From the NCBI RefSeq assembly GCF_013277515.1, contig NZ_VMNB01000006.1:1-64000 (forward strand): a stretch of DNA of 64,000 bases. The letters run 5' to 3'. Every line of letters starts with the position of its first letter. Within the stretch, counting starts at the first letter, position 1. This document shows positions 52,113 through 64,000 of this stretch, piece after piece. The notes below the pieces were generated by a model. The model was not told the origin of the DNA and did not search any database. It saw only the letters and a list, made by a program, of their open reading frames with translations. The translations under genes were made by a program, and so were the position numbers. Source of the DNA: Streptococcus sp. k-402 (GTDB lineage Bacteria; Bacillota; Bacilli; Lactobacillales; Streptococcaceae).

Positions 52113-52786
52113 AATTAATCGTTTCAGTAATGCCAAGAAGTTTAGAGGAGGCTCAGGCTCTGGATGCCACAAGGTATCAAGATGCTGATATTATTGAATG
52201 GCGTGCCGACTATCTGCCTAAGGAAGCGATTTTGCAGGTGGCTCCAGCTATTTTTGAAAAATTTGCAGGCCGTGAGTTGGTTTTCACGCTACGAACTCGC
52301 TCTGAAGGGGGAGAAATCGACCTTTCTCCAGAAGAATATATCCATCTAATCAAGGAAGTGGCGCAACTCTATCAACCAGACTATATTGATTTTGAGTACT
52401 ATAGCTACAAGGATGTTTTTGAGGAAATGCTGGACTTCCCAAATCTCGTTTTGAGTTACCATAATTTCCAAGAAACACCTGAAAATATGATGGAAATCTT
52501 GTCAGAGTTGACGACCCTAAATCCAAAACTTGTTAAGGTTGCAGTGATGGCTCACACGGAGCAGGATGTCTTAGACTTGATGAACTATACACGAGGCTTT
52601 AAAACCCTCAATCCTGAACAGGAATATGTGACCATTTCTATGGGTAAGGTGGGTAAGGTCTCTCGTATCACTGCGGATGTGACTGGTTCGAGTTGGTCTT
52701 TTGCCAGTCTGGATGAGGCAAGTGCCCCAGGTCAGATTTCTCTAGCTAACATGAAAAAAATTCGGGAGATTTTGGATGAAGCTTGA
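52109..52786 (+). CDS. aroD: 3-dehydroquinate dehydratase, type I
   Basis: This is the third step of the shikimate pathway, from dehydroquinate to dehydroshikimate through a Schiff base. The 225-residue protein has IIEWRADYL near residue 27, DFEYYSY near 89, the active-site HN in LSYHNFQE near 115, and the Schiff-base Lys in [11 protein letters not shown] near 138. The ATGA overlap with the methyltransferase gene and 11-bp overlap with aroE show tight coupling. Confidence 0.96.
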   Translation: MKLIVSVMPRSLEEAQALDATRYQDADIIEWRADYLPKEAILQVAPAIFEKFAGRELVFTLRTRSEGGEIDLSPEEYIHLIKEVAQLYQPDYIDFEYYSYKDVFEEMLDFPNLVLSYHNFQETPENMMEILSELTTLNPKLVKVAVMAHTEQDVLDLMNYTRGFKTLNPEQEYVTISMGKVGKVSRITADVTGSSWSFASLDEASAPGQISLANMKKIREILDEA

Positions 52787-53630
52787 TGGCTATACACGTT
52801 TAGCTGCCGTTGTTGCCAATCCTATTAAGCATTCTATTTCCCCCTTTATTCACAATAGTGCCTTTGAGGCGACAGCTACCAACGGTGCTTATGTAGCTTG
52901 GGAGATTGAAGCGAGTGACTTGGAAGTCACAGTGGCTAATATTCGTCGCTACCAGATGTTTGGTATCAACCTGTCCATGCCCTATAAGGAGCAAGTGATT
53001 CCTTATTTGGATGAATTGAGCGATGAGGCGCGCTTGATTGGTGCAGTTAATACGGTTGTTAATGAGAATGGCACTTTAATTGGATATAATACAGATGGCA
53101 AGGGATTTTTTAAGAGCTTGCCTTCTTTTACAATTTCAGGTAAGAAGATGACCCTGCTGGGTGCAGGTGGTGCGGCCAAGTCCATTTTGGCACAAGCTAT
53201 TTTGGACGGCGTCAGTCAGATTTCGGTCTTTGTTCGTTCAGTTTCCATGGAAAAAACAAGACCTTACCTAGACAAGTTACAGGAGCAGACAGGCTTTAAA
53301 GTGGACTTGTATGCTTTAGAAGATGTTTCTGAACTGCAAGCAAGGATTGCTGGGTCGGATCTACTGGTCAATGCGACAAGTGTAGGGATGGATGGTCAAT
53401 CATCTCCAGTTCCTGAAAACATTGTCCTATCAGAAACTCTTTTAGTAGCAGATATTATTTACCAACCCTTTGAAACGCCATTTTTAAAATGGGCCAGAAG
53501 TCAGGGCAAACCAGCGGTTAATGGTCTGGGAATGTTGCTCTATCAAGCTGCAGAAGCTTTTCAACTGTGGACAGGCAAGGAAATGCCAACAGAAGAGATT
53601 TGGCAGTCCTTAACAGAAAAATACCAATAA
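52776..53630 (+). CDS. aroE: Shikimate dehydrogenase
   Basis: The NADPH-dependent enzyme reduces dehydroshikimate to shikimate. The 284-residue protein has the substrate-binding [11 protein letters not shown] near residue 20, the catalytic Lys in [19 protein letters not shown] near 104, and the nucleotide-binding [11 protein letters not shown] near 124. It overlaps the end of aroD. aroB follows after 18 bp. Confidence 0.96.
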   Translation: MKLDGYTRLAAVVANPIKHSISPFIHNSAFEATATNGAYVAWEIEASDLEVTVANIRRYQMFGINLSMPYKEQVIPYLDELSDEARLIGAVNTVVNENGTLIGYNTDGKGFFKSLPSFTISGKKMTLLGAGGAAKSILAQAILDGVSQISVFVRSVSMEKTRPYLDKLQEQTGFKVDLYALEDVSELQARIAGSDLLVNATSVGMDGQSSPVPENIVLSETLLVADIIYQPFETPFLKWARSQGKPAVNGLGMLLYQAAEAFQLWTGKEMPTEEIWQSLTEKYQ

Positions 53631-53648
53631 AGAAAGGGAGATTCTCCT

Positions 53649-54716
53649 ATGAAAATCAGAATCGATATTCCTCATCATCCTTATGATATTCAGATTGAAA
53701 AAGGTTGTCTGGCTCAGGCTGGCCAATGGTTGCGAGAACTCTGGCAACCACAAAAGGTAGTCATTGTGACAGATAACCATGTAGCTTCTCTTTATGCAGA
53801 GAAGGTCAAGCTCAGCCTAGAAGATGCTGGTTTTCAGGTAGCAGTTTTTGACTTTTTAGAAGGGGAAGAAAGAAAGAATTTAACCACTGTCCAGAAAGTC
53901 TATGAATTTTTAGTCAAGCAAGGTCTGACTCGTAGCGATGGAGTCGTGGCTCTCGGAGGTGGTGTCGTTGGAGACCTGGCTGGTTTCGTAGCCTCTACCT
54001 ATATGCGGGGTATTCACTTTGTTCAGATTCCGACCAGCTTGACAGCTCAGGTTGATTCTTCTATCGGCGGAAAGACAGGCGTTAACACTCCATTTGCTAA
54101 AAATATGGTGGGTACCTTTGCCCAACCAGACGGGGTTCTGATTGATCCGCTTGTCCTTGAAACACTCGGAAAGAGAGAGTTGATTGAAGGAATGGGTGAG
54201 GTTATCAAGTACGGCTTGATTGAGGATCCAGAACTGTGGCAAATCTTGACGGAGCTGGATGGTTCTGTTGAGAGCATTTTGGAACATGCAGAGACCTTGA
54301 TTGAACATTCTTGTCAGGTCAAGCGCAAGATGGTGGTTGAGGATGAGCTGGACAATGGTGTTCGCCTTTACCTCAACTTTGGCCACACTATTGGCCATGC
54401 CATTGAAGCAACTGCCGGTTATGGAAAAGTCATGCATGGTGAAGCTGTGGCCATGGGCATGGTGCAGATTTCCAAGGTTGCTGAGAAAAAGGGTCTCATG
54501 CCAGCTGGCATTACCCAGTCCATCACAGAAATGTGTCAGAAATTTGGCTTGCCTGTTAACTATGAAAACTGGGATGTTGACAAGCTTTATCAAGCTCTTA
54601 CTCATGACAAAAAAGCGCGTGGCAACACCTTGAAATTGGTCTTGGTACCAGAGCTTGGTTCAGCAACCATTCACCCAGTTTCTCTGGAAGAGATGAAAGA
54701 CTACTTGGTAAAATAA
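53649..54716 (+). CDS. aroB: 3-dehydroquinate synthase
   Basis: The NAD- and metal-dependent enzyme converts DAHP to 3-dehydroquinate. The 355-residue protein has [19 protein letters not shown] near residue 99-117, [19 protein letters not shown] near 127, the metal-binding Glu in [10 protein letters not shown] near 179, and [26 protein letters not shown] precedes the ATG. It is part of the aroDEBC block. Confidence 0.96.
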   Translation: MKIRIDIPHHPYDIQIEKGCLAQAGQWLRELWQPQKVVIVTDNHVASLYAEKVKLSLEDAGFQVAVFDFLEGEERKNLTTVQKVYEFLVKQGLTRSDGVVALGGGVVGDLAGFVASTYMRGIHFVQIPTSLTAQVDSSIGGKTGVNTPFAKNMVGTFAQPDGVLIDPLVLETLGKRELIEGMGEVIKYGLIEDPELWQILTELDGSVESILEHAETLIEHSCQVKRKMVVEDELDNGVRLYLNFGHTIGHAIEATAGYGKVMHGEAVAMGMVQISKVAEKKGLMPAGITQSITEMCQKFGLPVNYENWDVDKLYQALTHDKKARGNTLKLVLVPELGSATIHPVSLEEMKDYLVK

Positions 54717-54725
54717 GGAGAGTGT

Positions 54726-55892
54726 ATGAGATATTTAACTGCAGGAGAATCACACGGCCCCCGTCTAACGGCTATCATTGAGGGAATTCCAGCTGGACTA
54801 CCTTTGACAGTCGAGGATATCAATGGAGACCTTAGACGCCGTCAGGGTGGCTACGGTCGTGGTGGTCGTATGAAGATTGAGAGTGACCAGGTTGTCTTTA
54901 CTTCGGGTGTTCGCCACGGGAAGACGACGGGGGCTCCCATTACCATGGATGTCGTCAATAAAGACCACCAAAAATGGCTGGATATCATGTCTGCTGAGGA
55001 CATTGAAGACCGCCTAAAAAGCAAACGGAAAATCACTCATCCTCGGCCAGGTCATGCCGATTTGGTTGGGGGCATCAAGTACCGTTTTGATGATTTGCGA
55101 AATTCTTTGGAGCGTTCATCAGCTCGTGAAACCACCATGCGAGTGGCAGTCGGAGCAGTAGCTAAACGCCTCTTGACTGAGCTGGATATGGAGATTGCCA
55201 ACCATGTCGTAGTCTTTGGTGGCAAGGAAATAGATGTACCTGAAAATCTGACAGTTGCGGAGATTAAGGAACGAGCTGCCCAGTCAGAAGTTTCTATTGT
55301 CAACCAAGAAAGGGAACAAGAAATCAAGGATTATATTGACCAAATCAAACGTGACGGTGATACCATCGGTGGGGTTGTGGAGACAGTCGTTGGAGGTGTT
55401 CCAGTTGGTCTTGGTTCCTATGTCCAATGGGACAGAAAATTGGATGCAAGATTGGCCCAAGCTGTTGTCTCTATCAATGCCTTTAAAGGGGTGGAATTTG
55501 GTCTTGGATTTGAGGCTGGTTATCGTAAAGGCAGCCAAGTTATGGATGAAATTCTCTGGTCTAAAGAAGACGGTTATACCCGCCGTACCAACAATCTAGG
55601 GGGCTTTGAAGGTGGTATGACTAATGGGCAACCCATTGTTGTTCGTGGTGTCATGAAACCCATTCCTACTCTTTATAAGCCTCTTATGAGTGTGGATATC
55701 GAAACCCACGAACCTTATAAGGCAACCGTGGAGAGAAGTGATCCGACCGCTCTTCCAGCTGCAGGAGTGGTTATGGAAGCTGTTGTGGCAACGGTTTTGG
55801 CACAAGAAATCCTCGAAAAATTCTCATCAGATAATCTTGAGGAACTAAAAGAAGCGGTAGCCAAACACCGAGACTATACAAAGAATTATTAA
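54726..55892 (+). CDS. aroC: Chorismate synthase
   Basis: The FMN-dependent lyase makes chorismate from EPSP. The 388-residue protein begins with the signature [18 protein letters not shown] and has [12 protein letters not shown] near residue 38, [15 protein letters not shown] near 103, [11 protein letters not shown] near 130, and a C-terminal [13 protein letters not shown]. Reduced FMN is required. No flavin reductase domain is present. It starts 9 bp after aroB. Confidence 0.96.
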   Translation: MRYLTAGESHGPRLTAIIEGIPAGLPLTVEDINGDLRRRQGGYGRGGRMKIESDQVVFTSGVRHGKTTGAPITMDVVNKDHQKWLDIMSAEDIEDRLKSKRKITHPRPGHADLVGGIKYRFDDLRNSLERSSARETTMRVAVGAVAKRLLTELDMEIANHVVVFGGKEIDVPENLTVAEIKERAAQSEVSIVNQEREQEIKDYIDQIKRDGDTIGGVVETVVGGVPVGLGSYVQWDRKLDARLAQAVVSINAFKGVEFGLGFEAGYRKGSQVMDEILWSKEDGYTRRTNNLGGFEGGMTNGQPIVVRGVMKPIPTLYKPLMSVDIETHEPYKATVERSDPTALPAAGVVMEAVVATVLAQEILEKFSSDNLEELKEAVAKHRDYTKNY

Positions 55893-55901
55893 GGAGTTCC
55901 T

Positions 55902-57005
55902 ATGGCAAAAACAATCTATATCGCAGGTCTTGGTTTGATTGGTGCCTCTATGGCACTTGGTATCAAACGCGATCATCCAGATTATGAAATTTTAGGCTAT
56001 AATCGCAGTCAAGCTTCGAGAGATATTGCCTTGAAAGAAGGCATGATTGACCGTGCAACGGATGATTTTGCCAGTTTTGCTCCTTTGGCAGATATCATCA
56101 TTCTCAGCTTGCCAATCAAGCAAACCATTGCTTTCATTAAGGAGTTGGCCCACTTGGACTTGAAAGAAGGCGTCATTATTTCAGATGCTGGTTCAACCAA
56201 GTCAGCCATTGTGGATGCGGCGGAGAACTATTTGTCTGGCAAGTCTGTTCGCTTTGTCGGGGCCCATCCCATGGCTGGTAGTCACAAGACAGGGGCTGCT
56301 TCTGCGGATGTCAATCTTTTTGAAAATGCCTATTATATCTTTACACCTTCAAGCCTGACAGGTCAGGATACGCTTGAGGAAATGAGGGATCTGCTTTCAG
56401 GTCTTCATGCTCGCTTTATCGAGATTGATGCCAAGGAGCATGATCGGGTGACTTCTCAGATTAGCCATTTTCCTCATATTCTGGCTTCTAGTCTCATGGA
56501 GCAGACTGCGGTCTATGCTCAAGAACATGAGATGGCAAGGCGCTTTGCGGCTGGTGGTTTTCGAGATATGACCCGAATTGCGGAAAGCGAGCCGGGTATG
56601 TGGACCTCCATTCTCTTGTCCAATCGTGAAACTATTCTAGACCGCATTGCGGATTTCAAGGAGCGTTTGGAAGCGATTGGTCAGGCCATTAGTAAGGGAG
56701 ATGAAGAGCAAATTTGGAACTTTTTTAACCAAGCGCGTGAACAACGTCAGGCCATGGAAATCCATAAGCGTGGCGGTGTGGATAGCTCTTATGACCTTTA
56801 TGTCGATGTTCCTGATGAAGAAGACGTTATTTTACGAATCTTGGAATTGCTGCGAGGAACTTCCTTGGTCAATATTCATATCAATGAGGAAAACCGTGAA
56901 GATATTCACGGGATCCTACAAATTTCATTTAAAAATGCTCAAGACTTGGAACGAGCCGAGCATCTCATAACAGAAAATACAGACTATACAGTCGTCATCA
57001 AATAA
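55902..57005 (+). CDS. tyrA: Prephenate dehydrogenase
   Basis: The NAD-dependent enzyme converts prephenate to 4-hydroxyphenylpyruvate for tyrosine. The 367-residue protein has an N-terminal Rossmann motif [24 protein letters not shown] near residue 121 with the catalytic His region, and a C-terminal ACT domain (from about residue 300, [13 protein letters not shown]) suited to feedback by tyrosine. It starts 9 bp after aroC. No chorismate mutase domain is fused. Confidence 0.95.
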   Translation: MAKTIYIAGLGLIGASMALGIKRDHPDYEILGYNRSQASRDIALKEGMIDRATDDFASFAPLADIIILSLPIKQTIAFIKELAHLDLKEGVIISDAGSTKSAIVDAAENYLSGKSVRFVGAHPMAGSHKTGAASADVNLFENAYYIFTPSSLTGQDTLEEMRDLLSGLHARFIEIDAKEHDRVTSQISHFPHILASSLMEQTAVYAQEHEMARRFAAGGFRDMTRIAESEPGMWTSILLSNRETILDRIADFKERLEAIGQAISKGDEEQIWNFFNQAREQRQAMEIHKRGGVDSSYDLYVDVPDEEDVILRILELLRGTSLVNIHINEENREDIHGILQISFKNAQDLERAEHLITENTDYTVVIK

Positions 57006-57015
57006 GGAGAACATC

Positions 57016-57354
57016 ATGTCAAATATTTACGATAGTGCAAACGAACTCAGTCGCGGTCTACGCGAATTGCCAGAATACAAGGCTGTTAAAGCAGCTAAAG
57101 ATGCGATTGCAGCAGATGCTGAGGCAAGTAAAATCTTTACAGAATATGTTGCCTTCCAAGAAGAAATTCAAAGACTAGCCCAGACAGGGCAAATGCCAGA
57201 CGCATCCTTCCAAGCGAAAATGGAAGGCTTTGGTAAACAGATTCAAGGGAACAGCCTCTTGTCAGAATTCTTTACCAAGCAACAACAATTGGCAATTTAC
57301 CTTTCTGACATTGAAAAAATTGTTTTCGAACCAGTTTCAGAATTGCTAAAATAA
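57016..57354 (+). CDS. YlbF/YmcA family protein
   Basis: The 112-residue helical cytoplasmic protein has conserved parts [20 protein letters not shown] and [20 protein letters not shown]. Relatives in Bacillus form the RNase Y specificity complex, but a single streptococcal member has no proven role. It sits 10 bp after tyrA and before a terminator, as the last gene of the first aro transcription unit. Confidence 0.9.
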   Translation: MSNIYDSANELSRGLRELPEYKAVKAAKDAIAADAEASKIFTEYVAFQEEIQRLAQTGQMPDASFQAKMEGFGKQIQGNSLLSEFFTKQQQLAIYLSDIEKIVFEPVSELLK

Positions 57355-59193
<1,839 letters not shown>

Positions 59194-59197
<4 letters not shown>

Positions 59198-60042
59198 AAA
59201 TTGCTTATCTAGGTCCCAAGGGATCATTTTCACACCACGTTGTGCAGACAGCTTTTCCTCATGAGGAATTGCAGGCTTTTTCCAACATTACAGATGTCAT
59301 CAAGGCCTATGAGCAGGGCTTGGTGGACTATTCTGTGGTGCCAGTTGAAAACTCTATCGAGGGTAGTGTTCATGAAACCTTGGACTACCTTTTTCATCAG
59401 GCTCGCATCCAAGCAGTGGCAGAAATTGTTCAGCCTATTCATCAGCAGTTGATGGTGGTTCCAGGTCACACTAAGATTGAAAAGATTTTTTCACATCCAC
59501 AGGCCTTGGCTCAAGGAAAGAAATTCATCGATGAACAGTATCCAGAGGCTCAAATCGAGGTAACAGCTAGTACAGCTTATGCGGCCCGCTTTATTTCAGA
59601 ACATCCAGACCAGCCTTTTGCGGCAATTGCACCTAGAAGTTCTGCTCAAGAATATGGCTTAGAACTGATTGCTGAGGATATTCAGGAAATGGAAGCCAAT
59701 TTCACACGTTTCTGGGTTCTGGGAGCTGAAGGTGCAGCTATTCCCTTGCAAGCACAAACTGAGAAAATGAGTTTGGCCTTGACCTTACCTGACAACCTTC
59801 CAGGTGCACTTTATAAGGCCCTGTCGACCTTTGCTTGGCGAGGAATTGACTTAACAAAAATTGAAAGTCGTCCACTCAAGACAGCGCTAGGCGAATACTT
59901 TTTCATTATCGATGTAGACTATGCTGATAAGGACTTGGTCCACTTTGCCCAAAAAGAACTAGAAGCGATTGGAATCCAGTATAAAATTCTGGGTGCCTAT
60001 CCTATTTATCCAATATCAGATCATGGAAAGGAGAGAAGATGA
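59194..60042 (+). CDS. pheA: Prephenate dehydratase
   Basis: The enzyme makes phenylpyruvate for phenylalanine. The 282-residue protein has the catalytic domain GPKGSFSHHVVQTAF to the active-site TRFWVLG near residue 170, then an ACT regulatory domain with ESRPLK near 225 that binds phenylalanine. It overlaps aroK and psr by 4 bp each, so aroA-K-pheA-psr are coupled. Confidence 0.95.
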
Positions 60043-61313
60043 GTAAAGAAAATCCTCTCAGTCATCATGAAAAATTACGTTATGATTATTTACTAAAAAA
60101 TATTCACTATCTCAATGAGAGAGAAAAAAATGAGTTTGCCTATTTGCAAGAAAAGCTAACTCTTGCTAGGGTAAATAGTAGTTCCAGCTTGGAACAAGAA
60201 AGAGAAGAGCAGGTTGACTTACCAAGCTATGCGAACCGGAGTCGCTCACAATCCAAATCACAAGCACTCTCTGCTCCTCCCAAAAAGAAAAGACGAAAGC
60301 TCCGTCTTAAACGCATTTTTATGGTGATTTTCTCTCTTCTGGTCTGTGTGGCTTTGGCCATGGTATTCATGTTTTTACGTGGTTACCAAGATGCTAGCGC
60401 AAAGAAAACTGCTGATGCTAAGGCAGCACAGGTTCAAGTCTTTAATGGTCAGGACACTAGAGACGGGGTCAATATTTTGATTATGGGAACGGATGGTCGA
60501 ATTGGTCAAAATAGTGCTGAGACTCGGACGGACTCTATTATGGTATTAAATGTTGGCGGCTCAGATAAGAAAATGAAGCTAGTCAGCTTCATGCGTGATA
60601 ATTTGGTTTATATAGACGGTTATAGCCAAGTCATTAACGGTAGAAAACAGACGGATAACAAGTTAAACGTAGCCTATGAGTTAGGAGAACAAGAGGGGCA
60701 AAAAGGGGCAGAAATGGTTCGCCAAGTCTTGAAAGATAATTTTGACTTGGACATTAAGTACTATGCCTTGGTCGATTTTCAGGCCTTTGCAACAGCGATT
60801 GACACACTTTTCCCTGATGGGGTGACAATTGATGCCCAATTTTCAACATTGAATGGGCGTCCACTAACAGAAGCTACAGTCGGAGATGATTTACATGCTA
60901 CTGAGACTGAGTCTCCAACCCAGACTATTAAAGTCGGAAAACAGCAGATGAATGGCTCGACCCTGCTCAATTATGCTCGTTTCCGTGATGACGATGAGGC
61001 GGATTACGGCCGTACCAAAAGACAGCAACAAGTTTTAACAGCAATTTTAGAGCAAATTAAAGATCCTACTAAACTTTTCACTGGTTCTGAAGCTCTTGGA
61101 AAGGTTTTTGCTATGACCTCAACCAATGCACCCTATACTTTCCTCCTAACAAACGGTTTATCTGTTTTGGATGGAGCAAAAAATGGTATTGAAAAATTGA
61201 CGATTCCAGAACTGGGTGACTGGGTAGATGCCTATGATGTTTATGGAGGCTTGGGCTTGCTTGTTGATCAAAACAAATATCAGAATAAATTGTCTCAGAT
61301 GGGTTTGAGATAA
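60039..61313 (+). CDS. psr: LytR-CpsA-Psr (LCP) family cell wall protein
   Basis: The membrane-anchored enzyme family transfers anionic polymers such as teichoic acid or capsule to peptidoglycan. The 424-residue protein has a long basic cytoplasmic N-terminus, one membrane helix at about residues 94-113 (FMVIFSLLVCVALAMVFMF) and an extracellular LCP domain with NILIMGTDGR and TRTDSIMVLNV near 150-175, and YARFRDDDEADYGRTKRQQQ near 310-330. It is coupled to pheA and ends the aromatic operon. Confidence 0.93.
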   Translation: MSKENPLSHHEKLRYDYLLKNIHYLNEREKNEFAYLQEKLTLARVNSSSSLEQEREEQVDLPSYANRSRSQSKSQALSAPPKKKRRKLRLKRIFMVIFSLLVCVALAMVFMFLRGYQDASAKKTADAKAAQVQVFNGQDTRDGVNILIMGTDGRIGQNSAETRTDSIMVLNVGGSDKKMKLVSFMRDNLVYIDGYSQVINGRKQTDNKLNVAYELGEQEGQKGAEMVRQVLKDNFDLDIKYYALVDFQAFATAIDTLFPDGVTIDAQFSTLNGRPLTEATVGDDLHATETESPTQTIKVGKQQMNGSTLLNYARFRDDDEADYGRTKRQQQVLTAILEQIKDPTKLFTGSEALGKVFAMTSTNAPYTFLLTNGLSVLDGAKNGIEKLTIPELGDWVDAYDVYGGLGLLVDQNKYQNKLSQMGLR

Positions 61314-61326
61314 AATAAGATAGGAG

Positions 61327-61374
61327 AATCAAAGCTTGAAGGCTATTTGGATAGCGGTCAGGCTTTGATTTTTT
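61327..61374 (+). terminator. Terminator after psr
   Basis: AATCAAAGC (61327-61335) pairs with GCTTTGATT (61362-61370), enclosing a second small stem, followed by TTTT. Confidence 0.85.
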
Positions 61375-61409
61375 ACAGTCTGCAATAGATTTTCACCCCC
61401 TATTTGTGG

Positions 61410-61415
61410 TATAAT
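61410..61415 (+). promoter_or_regulatory. Extended -10 promoter of the licD-glycosyltransferase unit
   Basis: TTGTGGTATAAT ends at 61415 (TG-G-TATAAT), 24 bp before the licD start. There is no good -35. Confidence 0.65.
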
Positions 61416-61438
61416 GAAACGATACGATAGAAAGAATA

Positions 61439-62284
61439 ATGAAAAATATGACTGATTTAAAAGCAATTCAGGCTCGTAGTCTGGAGATGGCTGAATATTT
61501 TGTGGGCTTTTGTAAAGAACATGATTTGCTTTGTTACCTCTGTGGGGGAGGTGCTATTGGTGCCCTTCGAAACAAGGGTTTCATTCCTTGGGACGACGAC
61601 CTAGACTTTTTCATGCCCCGTAAGGATTATGAGAAATTAGCAGAATTATGGCCTCGTTATGCAGATGAACGTTATTTCTTGTCAAAGAGTCACAAGGATT
61701 TTGTAGACCGCAATCTTTTTATTACCATTCGTGATAAGGAAACCACCTGTATCAAACCTTACCAGCAGGATTTAGAATTGCCACATGGTCTGGCCTTGGA
61801 TGTCTTGCCTTTGGATTATTATCCGAAAAATCCAGCTGAGCGGAAGAAACAGGTTCGTTGGGCACTGATTTATTCACTCTTTTGTGCGCAAACTATTCCG
61901 GAAAAGCATGGCGCACTTATGAAATGGGGAAGCCGTATTTTACTGGGTGTGACTCCAAAATCTCTCCGTTATCGCATTTGGAAAAAAGCTGAAAAAGAAA
62001 TGACCAAGTATGGTTTGGCTGAGAGCGATGGCATCACGGAACTATGCTCAGGTCCTGGTTACATGAGAAACAAGTACCCAATCGCATCCTTTGAAGACAA
62101 TCTTTTCCTACCATTTGAGGGGACAGAGATGCCTATTCCAGTTGGTTATGATGCCTATCTCAGTACTGCTTTTGGGGATTATATGACGCCACCACCAGCA
62201 GACAAGCAGCTACCGCATCATGATGCTGTCATCGCTGATATGGATAAGTCTTATACAGAATACAAGGGAGAATATGGTGGCTAA
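61439..62284 (+). CDS. licD3: LicD family phosphotransferase
   Basis: LicD proteins transfer phosphocholine or similar groups to cell-surface glycans. The 281-residue protein has GGGAIGALRNKGFIPWDDDL followed by DFFMPRKDYEKL near residues 36-67, the metal-binding DDD motif of the family, and LALDVLPLDYYP near 118. In pneumococcus the equivalent gene next to two glycosyltransferases is called licD3 and is linked to teichoic acid, recalled from memory. ATG 61439 or 61448 could both initiate. It overlaps the next gene. Confidence 0.88.
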   Translation: MKNMTDLKAIQARSLEMAEYFVGFCKEHDLLCYLCGGGAIGALRNKGFIPWDDDLDFFMPRKDYEKLAELWPRYADERYFLSKSHKDFVDRNLFITIRDKETTCIKPYQQDLELPHGLALDVLPLDYYPKNPAERKKQVRWALIYSLFCAQTIPEKHGALMKWGSRILLGVTPKSLRYRIWKKAEKEMTKYGLAESDGITELCSGPGYMRNKYPIASFEDNLFLPFEGTEMPIPVGYDAYLSTAFGDYMTPPPADKQLPHHDAVIADMDKSYTEYKGEYGG

Positions 62285-63377
62285 GAAAAAAATCTTATTT
62301 TTTATGTGGTCTTTTTCTCTCGGAGGTGGAGCAGAGAAGATTTTATCTACCATTGTTTCAAATCTGGATCCAGAAAAGTATGATATTGATATTCTTGAAA
62401 TGGAGCATTTTGACAAGGGATACGAATCAGTTCCTAAACATGTAGGCATTTTAAAATCCTTTCAGGATTATCGCCAAGCCAGATGGTTACGAGCTCTTTT
62501 GTGGAGAATGAGAATTTATTTTCCAAGGCTGACTCGTCGCTTGCTTGTAAAAGATGACTATGATGTTGAAGTTTCTTTTACCATTATGAATCCACCACTG
62601 TTGTTTTCTAAAAGAAAAGAAGTCAAGAAAATCTCTTGGATTCATGGAAGTATCGAAGAATTTCTTAAGGATAGCTCCAAAAGGGAATCACATAGACGCC
62701 AGTTGGATGATGCGGATATCATTGTAGGAATTTCAAAAAAGACCAGTCATTCTATCAAGGAAGTCTATCCAGATTATGCTTCTAAATTACAGACGGTCTA
62801 CAATGGATATGATTTTAAGACTATTTTAGAAAAATCTCAAGAGAAGATTGATATCGAGATTGCGCCTCAAAGTATCTGTGCTATCGGACGGATTGAGGAA
62901 AATAAGGGTTCTGACCGTGTGGTGGAAGTGATACGATTATTACACCAAGAGGGGAAAAACTATCACCTTTACTTTATAGGTGCTGGTGATATGGAAGAGG
63001 AACTGAAAAAGCGAGTCAAAGAGTATGAGCTTGAGGACCATGTACATTTCCTTGGTTATCAAAAAAATCCTTATCAATATTTGTCTCAGATGAAAGTTCT
63101 CTTGTCTATGTCTAAACAAGAAGGTTTTCCTGGTGTTTATGTGGAATCCTTGAGCCTTGGAATCCCTTTTGTCTCTACGGATGTTGGAGGGGCTGAGGAA
63201 CTATCACAAGAAGGACGATTTGGACAAATCATTGAGAGCAATCAAGAGGCAGCTCAGGCAATTACGAACTACATGACTTCTGCCTCAAACTTTGATGTCG
63301 ATGAGGCTAGCCAATTCATTCAACAATTCACAATTGCCAAACAAATCGAACAAGTAGAAAAACTATTAGAGGAGTAG
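62274..63377 (+). CDS. Glycosyltransferase family 4 (GT-B fold)
   Basis: The 367-residue cytoplasmic enzyme builds a cell-surface glycan. It has the N-terminal nucleotide-fold start KKILFFMWSFSLGGGAEKIL and the donor-binding C-terminal domain with SICAIGRIEENKGSDRVVEV near residue 200 and SKQEGFPGVYVESLSLGIPF near 281-300, containing the EX7E-like motif. ATG 62274 follows GGGAGAAT. The frame is open upstream inside licD, but that part is a shadow. In pneumococcus the matching gene belongs to teichoic acid repeat synthesis. Confidence 0.9.
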   Translation: MVAKKKILFFMWSFSLGGGAEKILSTIVSNLDPEKYDIDILEMEHFDKGYESVPKHVGILKSFQDYRQARWLRALLWRMRIYFPRLTRRLLVKDDYDVEVSFTIMNPPLLFSKRKEVKKISWIHGSIEEFLKDSSKRESHRRQLDDADIIVGISKKTSHSIKEVYPDYASKLQTVYNGYDFKTILEKSQEKIDIEIAPQSICAIGRIEENKGSDRVVEVIRLLHQEGKNYHLYFIGAGDMEEELKKRVKEYELEDHVHFLGYQKNPYQYLSQMKVLLSMSKQEGFPGVYVESLSLGIPFVSTDVGGAEELSQEGRFGQIIESNQEAAQAITNYMTSASNFDVDEASQFIQQFTIAKQIEQVEKLLEE

Positions 63378-63378
63378 C

Positions 63379-64000
63379 ATGGGAACTGCATTAATTAGTG
63401 TCATTGTGCCAGTTTATAATGTGGCGCAGTACCTAGAAAAATCGATAGCTTCCATTCAGAAGCAGACCTATCAAAATCTGGAAATTATTCTTGTTGATGA
63501 TGGTGCAACGGATGAAAGTGGTCGCTTATGTGATTCAATCGCTGAACAAGATGACAGGGTGTTAGTACTTCATAAAAAGAACGAAGGATTGTCGCAAGCA
63601 CGAAATGATGGAATGAAGCAGGCTCAGGGGGATTATCTGATTTTTATTGATTCAGATGATTATATCCATCCAGAAATGATTCAGAGCTTATATGAGCAAT
63701 TAGTTCAAGAAGATGCGGATGTTTCAAGCTGTGGTGTCATGAATGTCTATGCTAATGATGAAAGTCCACAGTCAGCTAATCAGGATGACTATTTTGTCTG
63801 TGATTCTCAAACATTTCTAAGGGAATATCTCATAGGTGAAAAAATACCTGGAACGATCTGCAATAAGCTAATCAAGAGAGAGATTGCAACTGCCCTATCC
63901 TTTCCTAAGGGATTGATTTACGAAGATGCCTATTATCATTTTGATTTGATCAAGTTGGCCAAGAGGTACGTTGTTAATACCAAACCTTATTATTACTATT
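63379..64000 (+). CDS. Glycosyltransferase family 2, truncated by window end
   Basis: About 207 codons are present with no stop before the window edge. The GT-A signature is clear: ISVIVPVYNVAQYLEKSIAS at the start, EIILVDDGATDESG near residue 36 and the DXD-containing DYLIFIDSDDYIHPEM near 88. The ATG at 63379 follows GAGGAGTAGC, one base after the preceding stop. It continues the licD-glycosyltransferase operon. Confidence 0.92.
   Translation, partial: MGTALISVIVPVYNVAQYLEKSIASIQKQTYQNLEIILVDDGATDESGRLCDSIAEQDDRVLVLHKKNEGLSQARNDGMKQAQGDYLIFIDSDDYIHPEMIQSLYEQLVQEDADVSSCGVMNVYANDESPQSANQDDYFVCDSQTFLREYLIGEKIPGTICNKLIKREIATALSFPKGLIYEDAYYHFDLIKLAKRYVVNTKPYYYY

Noticed and set aside
53910..54605. 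Long 231-codon open frame on the minus strand inside aroB
   Set aside because: It lies entirely within a clear aroB gene and shows no recognised protein features or promoter. It is a codon-bias shadow.

Overview
The window looks like chromosomal DNA of a mitis-group Streptococcus (S. mitis, S. pseudopneumoniae or S. pneumoniae). It is low in GC, genes are closely spaced behind strong AGGAG-type ribosome binding sites, and several BOX repeats typical of this group are present. Many proteins match pneumococcal families by recall: SpxB, LctO, CupA/CopA, LicD, and LivJHMGF with a CodY site. No rRNA, tRNA, CRISPR array or intact prophage was seen.

Layout. (1) 1-2.8 kb is accessory: a solitary Fic protein, an ISLre2-family transposase and a hairpin-rich possible small RNA. 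(2) 2.8-4.5 kb is pyrF-pyrE behind a PyrR attenuator. (3) 4.6-7.6 kb (minus) is a polar amino acid ABC importer. (4) 7.8-23.7 kb holds lactate oxidase, two thiamin salvage/uptake cassettes under near-identical TPP riboswitches, thiD under a third TPP riboswitch, the copY-cupA-copA copper operon, and pyruvate oxidase spxB. (5) 23.7-33 kb carries small metabolic and regulatory genes: a glyoxalase-fold protein, a small membrane peptide unit, SemiSWEET, manA, an NSS transporter, a TipA-like MerR regulator, DegV, TetR, comEB and upp. (6) 33-42.8 kb is clpP with a CtsR operator, the branched-chain amino acid importer livJHMGF with a CodY box, a tandem array of structured repeats, a CBS-ACT protein, prfB with its programmed frameshift, and ftsEX. 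(7) 43-48 kb is a glucose-type PTS EIICBA, an exo/endonuclease-phosphatase family protein and a DEAD-box helicase. (8) Around 47.9-48.7 kb an IS200-like remnant, a small membrane ORF and a decayed BOX mark what looks like a synteny junction. (9) 48.7-61.3 kb is an LtaS-family membrane enzyme, an rRNA methyltransferase and the shikimate/aromatic amino acid operon (aroD-E-B-C-tyrA-ylbF-like, aroA-K-pheA) ending in an LCP protein. (10) 61.4-64 kb is licD plus two glycosyltransferases, the last cut by the window edge.

How it works together. LctO (lactate to pyruvate plus H2O2) and SpxB (pyruvate to acetyl phosphate plus H2O2, TPP-dependent) lie on either side of the thiamin and copper-export genes. 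The middle of the window can therefore be read as a peroxide-producing aerobic metabolism block with cofactor supply and copper defence. The most unusual non-coding signals are the covarying 54-bp tandem repeats after livF, the hybrid BOX element after spxB, a recurring terminator hairpin with compensatory changes, the duplicated TPP leaders, and the small transcription unit at 24.3-24.6 kb.
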